41,904 bases of DNA from Streptomyces sp. BV286 (GCF_019090165.1 NZ_JAHRIB010000006.1:1-41904); one strand, 5' to 3'. Numbered from the stretch's first letter, positions 25,873 to 33,817 are shown. Notes: generated by a model from the letters alone, not told the origin. Made by a program: numbers and translations.

Positions 25873-26684
25873 TTGCCGTGCCCCTTTTCGTGCTCTGTCC
25901 TGGTCATTTCCCGCACGCCGACGTCCTGCGCGGCCTGTTCCTGTTCCTCCTGCGCCGGCGACCTGCGCCGCTGGTCGACGCGCACCTGACGCGGGTCGTA
26001 CCGCGTCCCGGGCGCCTTCTCACCGCGGATCAGCTCGAGCTGCGCGGTGACCGCGGCCATGATGGCCTCGGTCGCCTCCTTCAGGAGGTCGGGAGTCATC
26101 TCCTTGTCGTAGAAACGCGACAGGTCCACGGGCGGGCCCGCGAGCACGTGGTGCGTCTTGCGCGGCAGGAGGTCGGGCTTCTTCGCGTACGGGGCCAGCA
26201 GCAGGTTGGCGCCCCACTGGGCCACCGGGATCACCGGGCACCTGGTCTGCAGCGCCACCCGCGCGGCACCCGTCTTGCCGACCATGGGCCACAGATCGGG
26301 GTCGCGGGTGAGAGTGGCCTCGGGATAGAACGCGACGCACTCGCCGCGCTCCACGGCGTCGATCGCGGCCCGGTAGGCGCTGAGCGCGTCGGTGCTCTCG
26401 CGGTACACCGGGATCTGCCCGGTGCCGCGCATCGCCGCCCCCACGAAACCGCTCTTGAAAAGCCCGCTCTTGGCCAGGAAACGCGGAACGCGGCCTGTGT
26501 TGTACTGAAAGTGCCCGTACGCGAACGGATCCGCATGTGAATTGTGGTTCACCGCGGTGATGAATCCGCCCTCGGCGGGAATGTTCTCGATTCCGCGCCA
26601 GTCCCGCTTGAGAAGAACCACCAGCGGCGGTTTGCAGAGGAACGCTGCGAAGCGGTACCAGAAGCCGATTCTGCGGCGGGACAC
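25869..26684 (-). CDS. plsC: 1-acyl-glycerol-3-phosphate acyltransferase-type protein
   Basis: 271-residue PlsC-family acyltransferase. The catalytic HX4D box is present in AVNHNSHADPFAYGHF (about 56-71). Motif II appears as GQIPVYRE and motif III as FYPEATLTRDP, where the usual Glu-Gly-Thr is Glu-Ala-Thr; motif IV is CPVIPVAQWG. The hydrophobic N-terminus (FWYRFAAFLCKPPLVVLL) suggests membrane association. The GTG at 26684 (VSRRRIGFWY) has GAGGAAGG 8-9 bases upstream; the longer frame has no support. The last 30 residues are charged and divergent. Coupled to gpsA, so a phosphatidic acid role is likely, but acyl acceptor specificity is not certain. Confidence 0.92.
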   Translation of the reverse strand: MSRRRIGFWYRFAAFLCKPPLVVLLKRDWRGIENIPAEGGFITAVNHNSHADPFAYGHFQYNTGRVPRFLAKSGLFKSGFVGAAMRGTGQIPVYRESTDALSAYRAAIDAVERGECVAFYPEATLTRDPDLWPMVGKTGAARVALQTRCPVIPVAQWGANLLLAPYAKKPDLLPRKTHHVLAGPPVDLSRFYDKEMTPDLLKEATEAIMAAVTAQLELIRGEKAPGTRYDPRQVRVDQRRRSPAQEEQEQAAQDVGVREMTRTEHEKGHGK

Positions 26685-26830
26685 GCGGTACACCTTCCTC
26701 TTGGGCCTGGGGGGCCGCACAAGTGTCGCCCCGGGCCGCCTGTCTGTCGAGAACACCGTACGCCCCGGCCTCGGGCCCGTTCCGGTGGCCGGGTGACAAT
26801 GGGGCGCGACAGGAGAGGGACGGAGCGCTC

Positions 26831-27463
26831 GTGCAGTGGACCTTGGTCATACCCCTCAAAGCCCTTGCGCGGGCGAAGAGCAGGCTCTCGGACACGGCGG
26901 CCGACGGCCTGCGCCCGGGACTGGCCCTCGCCTTCGCGCAGGACACGGTGACCGCGGCTCTGGCCTGCCCCGGAGTCGCAGATGTGGCCGTAGTCACGGG
27001 CGATGTGCGAGCCGGGCGGGCGCTGGCCGCCCTGGGCGCCCGGATCGTCCCGGACGAACCCGGTGGTGGTCTGAACGCCGCACTGCGGCACGCGGCGGCA
27101 GCCGTACGCACCGCGAACCCCCACACCCCGCTGGCCGCCCTGAACGCCGATCTGCCCGCCCTGCGCCCGACGGAATTGGCGCGCGTCCTGTCCGCGGCGG
27201 CCGAATTCCCCCGCGCTTTCCTGCCGGACGCGGCCGGACCGGGAACAACTCTCCTGGCCGCATCGCCCGGCCGAGAATTGCTCCCCGCATTCGGTACGGA
27301 TTCCCGCGCCCGCCACCGTGCCTCGGGCGCCGTGGAACTCCTCCTGCCGGGCGTGCCCTCCGTGCGCCAGGACGTGGACACGGGCGCGGACCTGCGAGCG
27401 GCACTGGCCCTGGGCGTGGGCCCGCGCACGGCGGCGGCCGTGGAGCGCCTCAAAGCGGCCTGA
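26831..27463 (+). CDS. cofC: Phosphoenolpyruvate/2-phospholactate guanylyltransferase (CofC/FbiD)
   Basis: 210 residues; makes the GDP-activated precursor for coenzyme F420, using phosphoenolpyruvate in actinobacteria (FbiD). Seen: VQWTLVIPLKALARAKSRLS (nucleotidyltransferase start, cf. IPxKxxxxAKSRL), DVAVVTGDVRAGRALAALGA, DEPGGGLNAALRHAA and PLAALNADLPALRPTEL with the metal-binding Asp, then LPDAAGPGTTLLAA. GTG start with GGAG about 7 bases upstream. Mycobacteria carry the orthologue at the same place, between gpsA and hupB, as I recall. Confidence 0.94.
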   Translation: MQWTLVIPLKALARAKSRLSDTAADGLRPGLALAFAQDTVTAALACPGVADVAVVTGDVRAGRALAALGARIVPDEPGGGLNAALRHAAAAVRTANPHTPLAALNADLPALRPTELARVLSAAAEFPRAFLPDAAGPGTTLLAASPGRELLPAFGTDSRARHRASGAVELLLPGVPSVRQDVDTGADLRAALALGVGPRTAAAVERLKAA

Positions 27464-27598
27464 GCCGCCCGGCCCACCGCGGACGCGCGCTTCCTCCGGA
27501 GGCCGGTCCCGTTCCCGGTGCACTGGGCGGCAGCCCGGCCGCCTCCGGCCCGCACATCGTCCACCGGCCGCGAGGACCCCTCCTGCGGACGGACCGCA

Positions 27599-27604
27599 TA
27601 CGCT
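27599..27604 (+). promoter_or_regulatory. Putative -10 of leaderless 68-aa gene transcript
   Basis: TACGCT ends 6 bases before the ATG at 27611; only a C tract separates them, with no Shine-Dalgarno sequence. Confidence 0.45.
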
Positions 27605-27610
27605 TCCCCC

Positions 27611-27817
27611 ATGCAGGCGACCGCGTACACATACGACCCCGAGACCCGCACCGGCCAAGTGCTGCTGGACGACGGCACCCCCGTGCCCTTCGACGCCCCG
27701 GCGTTCGACAAAGGCGGCCTCAGACTGCTCCGTCCGGGTCAGCGCGTACGGATCGAGGTCGAGGCCGAGGGCGGCGACCGGAACCGCATCACCCTGGTGA
27801 CCCTGCAGACCTTCTGA
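27611..27817 (+). CDS. Small beta-rich protein, cold-shock-domain-like, 68 aa
   Basis: No assigned function. The pattern TGQVLLDDGTPVPFDAPAF, then GGLRLLRPGQRVRIEVEAEG and a final strand ITLVTLQTF, follows the spacing of a cold-shock (OB-fold) domain: first strand, DDG turn, F, GxxxLxxGQRVxFxV. The aromatic RNP motifs that bind nucleic acid in CspA are lacking, so RNA binding is doubtful. High third-position GC supports a real gene. It ends just before a 14-bp terminator shared with hupS. Confidence 0.78.
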   Translation: MQATAYTYDPETRTGQVLLDDGTPVPFDAPAFDKGGLRLLRPGQRVRIEVEAEGGDRNRITLVTLQTF

Positions 27818-27825
27818 AAACGCCG

Positions 27826-27857
27826 CGGGCCGGGCTCCCCCGTGGGAGCCCGGCCCG
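27826..27857. terminator. Strong bidirectional terminator
   Basis: A perfect 14-bp stem with a 4-base loop sits between the convergent 68-residue gene and hupS. On the minus strand it follows hupS by 27 bases and is trailed by TTTTCAG. Confidence 0.8.
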
Positions 27858-27883
27858 GCGCGTGTGTGCCTCTGCGCCCTTGT

Positions 27884-28540
27884 CTACCTGCGGGCGGTGG
27901 CCTTCTTGGCGGTGGTCTTGCGGGCCGCCGACTTCTTGGCCGGCGCCTTCTTCGCCGCCGCCTTCTTCGCGGGGGCCTTCTTCGCCGCCGCCTTCTTGGC
28001 GGTGGTCTTCTTGGCCGTGGTCTTCTTGGCGGCCGCCGAGGTCTTCTTGGCGGTCGTCTTCTTGGCCGTGGCCGTGGTCTTCTTCGCGGCCGGCGTCGTC
28101 TTCTTCGCCGTGGTCTTCTTGGCCGTGGTCTTCTTCGCGGCCGCGGTCGCCTTCCTGGCGGTGGTGGCCTTCTTCGCGGCGGCCTTCTTGACCGTGGCGG
28201 AGGAACCGCCGGTCAGGCTGCCCTTGGGTGCCTTCTTGACCGCGACGTCGTTCTTCGGGAGCTTCTTCGAACCGCTCACCAGGTCCTTGAAGCCCTGACC
28301 CGCACGGAAGCGGGGCACGGAGGTCTTCTTGACCCGAACGCGCTCCCCGGTCTGCGGGTTGCGGGCGTAACGGGCCGGACGGTCCACCTTCTCGAAGGAT
28401 CCGAAGCCGGTGACCGAGACCCGGTCCCCGCCGACAACTGCACGGACGATGGCGTCCAGTACGGCGTCGACCGCGTCGGCGGCCTGCTGACGCCCGCCGA
28501 CCTTGTCGGCAATCGCTTCTACGAGCTGCGCCTTGTTCAC
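27884..28540 (-). CDS. hupS: HU-family nucleoid protein with H1-like tail (HupS)
   Basis: 218 residues. Residues 1-95 are a standard HU fold: [40 protein letters not shown] and [19 protein letters not shown], the arm that enters the minor groove. From about 120 the chain is Lys/Ala/Thr repeats such as KKTTAKK, resembling histone H1. In S. coelicolor this two-domain HU compacts spore chromosomes; orthologue HupB/HLP is known in mycobacteria. GTG start. A TTGATT-17-TAACGT promoter candidate lies about 55 bases upstream. Confidence 0.97.
   Translation of the reverse strand: MNKAQLVEAIADKVGGRQQAADAVDAVLDAIVRAVVGGDRVSVTGFGSFEKVDRPARYARNPQTGERVRVKKTSVPRFRAGQGFKDLVSGSKKLPKNDVAVKKAPKGSLTGGSSATVKKAAAKKATTARKATAAAKKTTAKKTTAKKTTPAAKKTTATAKKTTAKKTSAAAKKTTAKKTTAKKAAAKKAPAKKAAAKKAPAKKSAARKTTAKKATARR
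27890..28190. repeat. Tandem Lys-Thr/Ala codon repeats in hupS tail
   Basis: About 300 bases of near-repeats of GCCGTGGTCTTCTTGGCGG-like units (minus-strand sense: AAG AAG ACC ACC GCC). They encode the basic C-terminal tail and are a site for slippage or recombination. Confidence 0.8.
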
Positions 28541-28591
28541 GTCTTCCCCTTCGGAGACATTGCCAGAACGAAAGTGTTCAAGCTTTTTCGC

Positions 28592-28620
28592 ACGTTAGGC
28601 AGATATATACCGCAAATCAA
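28592..28620 (-). promoter_or_regulatory. hupS promoter candidate
   Basis: On the minus strand: TTGATT, 17-base spacer containing TATATA, then TAACGT, in an AT-rich island of an otherwise very GC-rich region. The transcript would have a leader of about 45 bases. Confidence 0.55.
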
Positions 28621-28678
28621 ACACGAAACGGGCTAATCACCCTTGTGCCGCAACGAACTAGAGCTGGCGCGAAGTTCC

Positions 28679-28909
28679 TCAGCGTTCCTCTTCGGGGATT
28701 CGGCCCTCGTCGAGGTCCGCCGTGAACCGCTCCAGACGCCTTGTCGCATCGGCGAGATCGTGCTTGGCCACGGCCGTAATGACCAGCAGCTTCCGGGTCA
28801 GCGCCATTCGTACGCCCTCCGGGACTTGCAGTGCGCGCACCCTTGTGTGCGCTTCCTTGAGTTGGGACGCGACCGCCGCATAGAGCTCGAGTTGGCCGTC
28901 GTGTTCCAT
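28679..28909 (-). CDS. Conserved small helical protein, 76 aa
   Basis: Unrecognised function. Predominantly helical: LELYAAVASQLKEAHTRVRA, ALTRKLLVITAVAKHDLADA and a charged end RIPEEER. No Cys, no membrane segment. ATG start; CACAAT, a possible -10, ends 6 bases upstream, and no Shine-Dalgarno sequence is visible. Its position between leuD and hupS, same strand, separated by 138 bases from hupS with its own promoter, argues for a separate gene. I recall small hypothetical proteins at this place in other streptomycetes. Confidence 0.75.
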   Translation of the reverse strand: MEHDGQLELYAAVASQLKEAHTRVRALQVPEGVRMALTRKLLVITAVAKHDLADATRRLERFTADLDEGRIPEEER

Positions 28910-29176
28910 GCACAGATTGTGCCATCTGGGGCGAGTTGTCGCCTGCGCAGGGGGTAACTACCGCCTCCCGAGGGCCTCCTGCACATCTCCCCACAAGGCT
29001 CTGCCGAGGTTCGGCTACCCCAGCAAGGTCCCTTGAAACAAGGGCAGTTGAGGCCAATCACAAAGGCCGGAACCCCTCTTCCGGCGGCAGACACAGATGT
29101 ACCCCCAACCGTGCACGATTGGGGGTACAGGGGCCTGTTGTCCTGGCCGGAATCAGCCTTGCGGACCGGGGTCCGC
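28910..29176. other. 267-bp gap between leuD and the 76-aa gene
   Basis: No gene seen. It contains the leuCD terminator at 29099-29128 and a smaller hairpin at 29030-29044 (CCCTTG/CAAGGG over AAA). Confidence 0.4.
29099..29128 (-). terminator. Terminator of leuC-leuD
   Basis: GTACCCCCAA pairs with TTGGGGGTAC in a perfect 10-bp stem over a 10-base loop that is itself mostly palindromic (CGTGCACG). It lies about 50 bases beyond the leuD stop. Confidence 0.7.
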
Positions 29177-29770
29177 TCAGACCTGAACGGTCCGCGGCTT
29201 GTAGGAGGGCCTCTTGGCCTCGTACGCGGAGATGTCCGCCTCGTTCTGCAGGGTGATGGAGATGTCGTCCAGCCCGTTCAGCAGACGCCAGCGGGCGTTC
29301 TCGTCGAGCTCGAAGGCGGCCGTGATGCCCTCGGCACGCACCTCACGGGCCTCCAGGTCGACCGTGACCTCGGCCTCGGGGTCCTTCTCGGTGAGCTCCC
29401 ACAGCGCGTCCACGATCTTCTGCTCCAGAACCACTGTGAGCAGGCCGTTCTTGAGAGAGTTGCCGCGGAAGATGTCCGCGAAGCGGGACGAGACGACGGC
29501 CTTGAAGCCGTAGTTCTGCAGGGCCCACACGGCGTGCTCGCGCGAGGAGCCCGTCCCGAAGTCGGGTCCGGCGACCAGGACCGTGGCGCCCGTGCGCTCG
29601 GGCTGGTTGAGGATGAAGGACGGATCCTTGCGCCAGGCCTCGAAGAGCCCGTCCTCGAAGCCGTCCCTGGTCACCTTCTTGAGCCAGTGGGCGGGGATGA
29701 TCTGGTCGGTGTCGACGTTGCTGCGCCGCAGCGGGACCGCCCGGCCGGTGTGCTTGGTGAATGCTTCCAT
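29177..29770 (-). CDS. leuD: 3-isopropylmalate dehydratase small subunit
   Basis: 197 residues, the swivel subunit of isopropylmalate isomerase in leucine synthesis. Seen: [33 protein letters not shown], and [20 protein letters not shown], the substrate-recognition loop, then [21 protein letters not shown] start 5 bases after the leuC stop, with GAGAGCC in the end of leuC providing the ribosome site. Works as a heterodimer with LeuC. Confidence 0.98.
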   Translation of the reverse strand: MEAFTKHTGRAVPLRRSNVDTDQIIPAHWLKKVTRDGFEDGLFEAWRKDPSFILNQPERTGATVLVAGPDFGTGSSREHAVWALQNYGFKAVVSSRFADIFRGNSLKNGLLTVVLEQKIVDALWELTEKDPEAEVTVDLEAREVRAEGITAAFELDENARWRLLNGLDDISITLQNEADISAYEAKRPSYKPRTVQV

Positions 29771-29775
29771 GGCTC

Positions 29776-31206
29776 TCAGACTCCAGCGGGCGTACGGGCG
29801 TCGGTGTCGGACAGGTCGGCGGGCGACGCCAGATGGCCCAGCACCGCCGTGGCCGCGGCGACCTGCGGCGACACCAGGTGCGTACGGCCGCCCTTGCCCT
29901 GCCTGCCCTCGAAGTTGCGGTTGGAGGTGGACGCGGAGCGCTCACCGGGTGCCAGCTGGTCGGGGTTCATGCCCAGACACATCGAGCAGCCCGCGTGCCG
30001 CCATTCGGCGCCGGCCTCCTTGAAGACCACGTCCAGACCCTCGGAAACGGCCTGCAGACCGACACGCGCGGAGCCGGGGACCACCAGCATCCGTACGCCG
30101 TCGGCGACTTTGCGGCCCTCGACGATCGCCGCGACGGCGCGCAGGTCCTCGATGCGGCCGTTGGTGCACGAACCTACGAAGACGGTGTCGACGTTGATGT
30201 CGCGCAGCGGCTGTCCGGCGGTCAACCCCATGTATTCCAGGGCCTTTTCGGCGGCGTGGCGCTCCGATGCGTCTTCGTACGAAGCAGGGTCGGGGACCGT
30301 TGCCGAAAGCGGCGCGCCCTGGCCGGGGTTGGTGCCCCAGGTGACGAACGGCGCGAGGGAGGCGGCGTCGATGACGACCTCCGCGTCGAATTCCGCGTCC
30401 TCGTCCGACTTCAGGGTCTTCCAGTACGCGACGGCCGCGTCCCAGTCCTCGCCCTCGGGAGCGTGGGCGCGGCCCTTGATGTACTCGAAGGTGGTCTCGT
30501 CGGGGGCGATCATGCCCGCGCGGGCACCGGCCTCGATCGACATGTTGCAGATGGTCATCCGGGCCTCCATCGAGAGTTTCTCGATGGCGGAGCCGCGGTA
30601 TTCCAGGATGTACCCCTGCCCGCCGCCCGTGCCGATCTTGGTGATGATCGCCAGGATCAGGTCCTTGGCCGTGACGTCCTCGGGCAGATCGCCGTCGACG
30701 GTGATGGCCATGGTCCTGGGGCGGGCCAGCGGCAGCGTCTGGGTGGCCAGCACGTGCTCGACCTGCGAGGTGCCGATGCCGAACGCCAGCGCGCCGAAGG
30801 CACCGTGCGTGGAGGTGTGGGAGTCACCGCACACGACCGTGGTGCCGGGCTGGGTCAGACCCAGCTGCGGTCCCACGACGTGGACGACACCCTGCTCGAC
30901 GTCGCCCAGCGAGTGCAGGCGCACACCGAACTCGGCGGCGTTCTTCCGCAGCGTCTCCAGCTGGACGCGCGAGACCGGGTCCGCGATGGGCTTGTCGATG
31001 TCGAGGGTGGGGGTGTTGTGATCCTCGGTCGCGATGGTGAGGTCGAGACGACGCACGGGGCGCCCCGCCTGACGGAGGCCGTCGAAGGCCTGGGGGCTGG
31101 TCACCTCGTGCAGCAGGTGCAGATCGATGAAGAGAAGGTCGGGCTCGCCCTCCGCGCGCCGGACGACGTGGTCGTCCCAGACCTTCTCCGCGAGTGTCCT
31201 ACCCAT
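29776..31206 (-). CDS. leuC: 3-isopropylmalate dehydratase large subunit
   Basis: 476 residues; aconitase-fold subunit that holds the 4Fe-4S cluster and isomerises 2- to 3-isopropylmalate. Cluster ligands: [14 protein letters not shown] (about 343-356) and [10 protein letters not shown] (about 407-416). [28 protein letters not shown] and [19 protein letters not shown] match the family. ATG start with GGAGGG 7 bases upstream. Divergent from ndgR across a 192-bp regulatory region; NdgR is known to control leuCD in streptomycetes. Confidence 0.98.
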   Translation of the reverse strand: MGRTLAEKVWDDHVVRRAEGEPDLLFIDLHLLHEVTSPQAFDGLRQAGRPVRRLDLTIATEDHNTPTLDIDKPIADPVSRVQLETLRKNAAEFGVRLHSLGDVEQGVVHVVGPQLGLTQPGTTVVCGDSHTSTHGAFGALAFGIGTSQVEHVLATQTLPLARPRTMAITVDGDLPEDVTAKDLILAIITKIGTGGGQGYILEYRGSAIEKLSMEARMTICNMSIEAGARAGMIAPDETTFEYIKGRAHAPEGEDWDAAVAYWKTLKSDEDAEFDAEVVIDAASLAPFVTWGTNPGQGAPLSATVPDPASYEDASERHAAEKALEYMGLTAGQPLRDINVDTVFVGSCTNGRIEDLRAVAAIVEGRKVADGVRMLVVPGSARVGLQAVSEGLDVVFKEAGAEWRHAGCSMCLGMNPDQLAPGERSASTSNRNFEGRQGKGGRTHLVSPQVAAATAVLGHLASPADLSDTDARTPAGV

Positions 31207-31262
31207 CGCTTTCCCTCCGGCCGGCCTGTGTGGCGCCGGCCCAACTAGAGATCTCCTGTGCG

Positions 31263-31300
31263 GGACGTCGTCCGTTACCCCTCGTACCGGACGTCTTCCG
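31263..31300. repeat. Near-identical 12-bp direct repeats in leuC leader
   Basis: GGACGTCGTCCG and GGACGTCTTCCG lie 26 bases apart (start to start) upstream of leuC. No leucine-rich leader peptide frame is seen on the minus strand of this stretch. Confidence 0.5.
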
Positions 31301-31365
31301 CCGGGCCCGTTGGTCCGCGGGCCGCTGTACTACCAGAGTGGCGCGTTCCACGGAAAATTGAACTT

Positions 31366-31386
31366 GCGTTTCACAGAGTGAGACGC
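31366..31386. promoter_or_regulatory. Inverted repeat just upstream of ndgR, operator candidate
   Basis: GCGTTTCAC and GTGAGACGC flank AGA; 8 of 9 positions pair, the ninth is a G/T mismatch. It ends 12 bases before the ndgR ATG, so binding would block ndgR transcription or elongation and may also affect leuC. IclR-family sites of this length are usual; assignment to NdgR is inference. Confidence 0.5.
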
Positions 31387-31398
31387 GAGTATCGTTTC

Positions 31399-32115
31399 AT
31401 GGACAACAGTAGCGGCGTCGGCGTTCTGGACAAGGCAGCCCTTGTCCTGAGCGCACTGGAGTCCGGTCCGGCCACCCTCGCGGGCCTGGTCGCGGCGACC
31501 GGACTGGCACGGCCCACGGCACATCGCCTCGCCGTGGCACTTGAACACCACCGGATGGTGGCGCGCGACATGCAGGGGCGTTTCATTCTCGGCCCTCGGC
31601 TGGCCGAGCTGGCCGCGGCCGCGGGCGAGGACCGTCTCCTCGCGACGGCGGGGCCGGTGCTCACCCACCTCCGCGACATCACGGGCGAGAGCGCCCAGCT
31701 CTACCGCCGCCAGGGCGACATGCGCATCTGTGTCGCCGCGGCGGAGCGCCTGTCGGGCCTCAGGGACACGGTCCCGGTCGGCTCGACGCTCACGATGAAG
31801 GCCGGCTCGTCGGCCCAGATCCTGATGGCCTGGGAGGAGCCGGAGCGTCTGCACCGCGGCCTCCAGGGCGCCCGCTTCACGGCGACGGCCCTGTCGGGGG
31901 TACGGCGCCGCGGCTGGGCCCAGTCGATCGGTGAGCGCGAGCCGGGCGTCGCGTCGGTCTCGGCGCCGGTGCGCGGCCCCTCGAACCGCGTGGTCGCCGC
32001 CGTCTCGGTCTCGGGACCGATCGAGCGTCTGACGCGCCACCCCGGCCGGATGCACGCCCAGGCGGTCATCGACGCGGCCGCGCGCCTGTCGGAGGCGCTG
32101 CGCCGGACAGGCTGA
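31399..32115 (+). CDS. ndgR: IclR-family regulator NdgR
   Basis: 238 residues. An N-terminal winged helix-turn-helix (about 10-65: LDKAALVLSALESGPATLAG, TGLARPTAHRLAVALEHHRM) precedes the IclR effector domain with VGSTLTMKAGSSAQILMAWE and PSNRVVAAVSVSGPIERL. NdgR of S. coelicolor is the closest known match I recall, of the same length; it activates or represses leucine, methionine and other amino-acid genes and influences antibiotic output. Divergence from leuC fits this. The ATG at 31399 starts the family alignment (MDNSSGVGVLDKAA). Confidence 0.95.
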   Translation: MDNSSGVGVLDKAALVLSALESGPATLAGLVAATGLARPTAHRLAVALEHHRMVARDMQGRFILGPRLAELAAAAGEDRLLATAGPVLTHLRDITGESAQLYRRQGDMRICVAAAERLSGLRDTVPVGSTLTMKAGSSAQILMAWEEPERLHRGLQGARFTATALSGVRRRGWAQSIGEREPGVASVSAPVRGPSNRVVAAVSVSGPIERLTRHPGRMHAQAVIDAAARLSEALRRTG

Positions 32116-32221
32116 CACCCGTCTCGACTCCCCGGCCGGTCGCTTCAACGCCGCAGCGAACGGCCCGAGTTGATGTCCTCATGGTGCGCAGCACGGAGCC
32201 GGCGGGAATCCGGCACGAAAA

Positions 32222-32247
32222 AAGCCCTCCCCTGGTGGGGAGGGCTT
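32222..32247. terminator. Terminator between ndgR and the tRNA cluster
   Basis: AAGCCCTCCCC pairs with GGGGAGGGCTT in a perfect 11-bp stem over TGGT. A-rich sequence on the left and CTTCTT on the right give U-rich tails in both directions, so it can end both the tRNA transcript (minus) and ndgR (plus). Confidence 0.8.
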
Positions 32248-32257
32248 CTTCTGTGAG

Positions 32258-32330
32258 TACCCCCGACCGGATTCGAACCGGCGCTACCGCCTTGAGAGGG
32301 CGGCGTGCTAGGCCGCTACACAACGGGGGC
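32258..32330 (-). tRNA. tRNA-Glu (CTC), copy 1
   Basis: 73 bases. Acceptor GCCCCCG pairs with CGGGGGT (last pair G-T), the anticodon loop is CTCTCAA with CTC, stems CCGCC/GGCGG, and the T loop is GGTTCGAATCC. No CCA is encoded. The sequence is identical to the other two copies. Confidence 0.97.
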
Positions 32331-32351
32331 CTGAGATCACGAATGATCCTG

Positions 32352-32423
32352 CTGGGCTACCAGGACTCGAACCTAGAACAACGGAACCAGAAACCGTCGT
32401 GTTGCCAATTACACCATAGCCCA
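32352..32423 (-). tRNA. tRNA-Gln (CTG), copy 1
   Basis: 72 bases. Acceptor TGGGCTA pairs with TAGCCCA, the anticodon loop carries CTG (context TTCTGG), and the T arm is AGGTTCGAGTCCT. The weak U1-A72-type first pair is typical of bacterial tRNA-Gln that is first charged with Glu. No CCA encoded. Confidence 0.96.
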
Positions 32424-32444
32424 ATGGTGGTCTAGACCACCTTG

Positions 32445-32517
32445 TACCCCCGACCGGATTCGAACCGGCGCTACCGCCTTGAGAGGGCGGCGTGCTAGGC
32501 CGCTACACAACGGGGGC
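32445..32517 (-). tRNA. tRNA-Glu (CTC), copy 2
   Basis: Identical 73-base sequence to copy 1, with anticodon CTC; separated from tRNA-Gln copy 1 by 21 bases, consistent with one polycistronic precursor. Confidence 0.97.
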
Positions 32518-32579
32518 CCTAGCGATCCTGCATGAGAGTCAGCGGGTGCGACCCGAACTGTCCCCCTGGGAAGGATCTG

Positions 32580-32652
32580 TACCCCCGACCGGATTCGAAC
32601 CGGCGCTACCGCCTTGAGAGGGCGGCGTGCTAGGCCGCTACACAACGGGGGC
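32580..32652 (-). tRNA. tRNA-Glu (CTC), copy 3
   Basis: Identical 73-base sequence to copies 1 and 2, with anticodon CTC. The 62-base spacer to copy 2 contains no other RNA gene. Confidence 0.97.
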
Positions 32653-32693
32653 CTTGCAGAGCTGGTCTCTGCGATGCAGATAAGCTCTGCGAG

Positions 32694-32765
32694 CTGGCCT
32701 ACCAGGACTCGAACCTAGACTAACGGAACCAGAAACCGTCGTGCTGCCAATTACACCATAGGCCA
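32694..32765 (-). tRNA. tRNA-Gln (CTG), copy 2
   Basis: 72 bases, anticodon CTG. It differs from copy 1 in the acceptor stem, TGGCCTA/TAGGCCA instead of TGGGCTA/TAGCCCA: a compensatory base change that keeps pairing. It also differs at a few anticodon-stem-adjacent bases. As the first gene transcribed in the cluster, its promoter should lie in 32766-32855. Confidence 0.96.
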
Positions 32766-32855
32766 CTGAAACTCAACCCCCGTGGGGATTTTGTTTTAGC
32801 TTGCGCCTCCGACCTGTGGCCTTTCGGCCCGCACTCCGGCGGCGCAGGAAGAACA

Positions 32856-33623
32856 TTACCCGAAGGTGGACGGCGCTCCAAAACGGGTATCGGGCCGGAG
32901 GATCCCGGGGAGTTCGGCCAGCGAGGCGATCCGGCGCAGGCGGGCGAGCCGATCCGTCGGCTCGCCCGGTGCGGGGTCCGGACCGGGGGCCGTGACGGCA
33001 CTCACGCCCCCGCGGTCGATCCACACCGAGAAGAGCCCGGCGTCGGCGGCGCCCCGCCCGTCGATCTCCGGGTGGTCCCCGACGTACGCGACCTGGTGCG
33101 GGGGCAGTGCCAGGGCCTCGCAGGCCGCGTGGAACGCCTCGGCGGCGGGTTTGGAGACGCCGAGTTCGGCCGCGCAGAGCACCGACTCGAAGCGTTCCCG
33201 GACCCCGAGGACGCGCAGTTTGTGGTCCTGGACGCGGAGGCTGGAGTTGGAGAGCACCGCGTGGCGGTGGCTGCCCGCCAGGAGGTCGAGGACGGGCAGG
33301 ACGTCCGGGAACAGCGCCCAGGCCGCCTCGTAGTGACTCAGGTACCGCGCGAACCAGTCCTCCGCGTCCGTGTCGGTCAGGGGCTGGTCCAGGAACGCCC
33401 GCACCCGGTCCCGGCGGCCGCTCTCCCAGTCGCCCTCCCCCGCCGCGAAGCTCGCCCACTGCAGGTCGGTGAGCCCGCGCCAGCGGCCCAGGGCCTCCTC
33501 GACGGACGCGTACCGGCCGAGCAGGCCCTCGGCCGCCAGGTGTCCGCGCATGCCGGCGCGGTCGGCGGTGGTGTAGTCGAAGATCGTGTCGTCGACGTCC
33601 CACACCACGGCTCTGATCGTCAT
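32856..33623 (-). CDS. HAD-superfamily hydrolase
   Basis: 255 residues; probable phosphatase on a small metabolite. Motif I is VVWDVDDTIFDYT with the nucleophile and acid/base Asp at residues 8 and 10; motif II is AVLSNSSLRVQDH; motif III Lys is in LGVSKPAAEAFHAA; motif IV is VAYVGDHPEIDGRGAADAG. A C1 cap lies between motifs I and II. The C-terminal 40 residues are divergent. ATG start without Shine-Dalgarno sequence, but with TACCGT 6 bases upstream. Substrate cannot be predicted. Confidence 0.92.
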   Translation of the reverse strand: MTIRAVVWDVDDTIFDYTTADRAGMRGHLAAEGLLGRYASVEEALGRWRGLTDLQWASFAAGEGDWESGRRDRVRAFLDQPLTDTDAEDWFARYLSHYEAAWALFPDVLPVLDLLAGSHRHAVLSNSSLRVQDHKLRVLGVRERFESVLCAAELGVSKPAAEAFHAACEALALPPHQVAYVGDHPEIDGRGAADAGLFSVWIDRGGVSAVTAPGPDPAPGEPTDRLARLRRIASLAELPGILRPDTRFGAPSTFG

Positions 33624-33629
33624 GCTCCG

Positions 33630-33635
33630 ACGGTA
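33630..33635 (-). promoter_or_regulatory. Putative -10 of leaderless HAD-gene transcript
   Basis: TACCGT (minus strand) ends 6 bases before the ATG; CGGACA, similar to a -35, lies 18 bases further upstream. Confidence 0.5.
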
Positions 33636-33763
33636 ACCAAAAGGTCCGGCCGTGTCCGTCGCGTCCACGGATCACTTCGCCCGTCACTTCGCCCGTCCCG
33701 GGGTTCCTGCGGGAGGCGGGATGCGGGTCGGACAGTGCTCCGGCGGCCGGCCCGGGGCATGCG

Positions 33764-33798
33764 GAAGGGGCGGCGTCCGCTTCGGACGCCGCCCCTTC
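33764..33798 (-). terminator. Strong terminator after gltX
   Basis: A perfect 16-bp stem (GAAGGGGCGGCGTCCG with its complement) over a 3-base loop, 19 bases past the gltX stop codon on the minus strand. Confidence 0.85.
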
Positions 33799-33817
33799 GC
33801 GTGTTCCCGTGCGATGC

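Noticed and set aside
31207..31398. Leucine leader peptide (attenuator) or T-box for leuC
   Set aside because: No short frame with Leu codon run and no T-box sequence were found on the minus strand.
32409..32645. Open frame with the repeated peptide CSGLARRPLKAVAPVRIRSG
   Set aside because: It is a translation across the tRNA-Glu copies; the repeat only reflects identical tRNA sequences.
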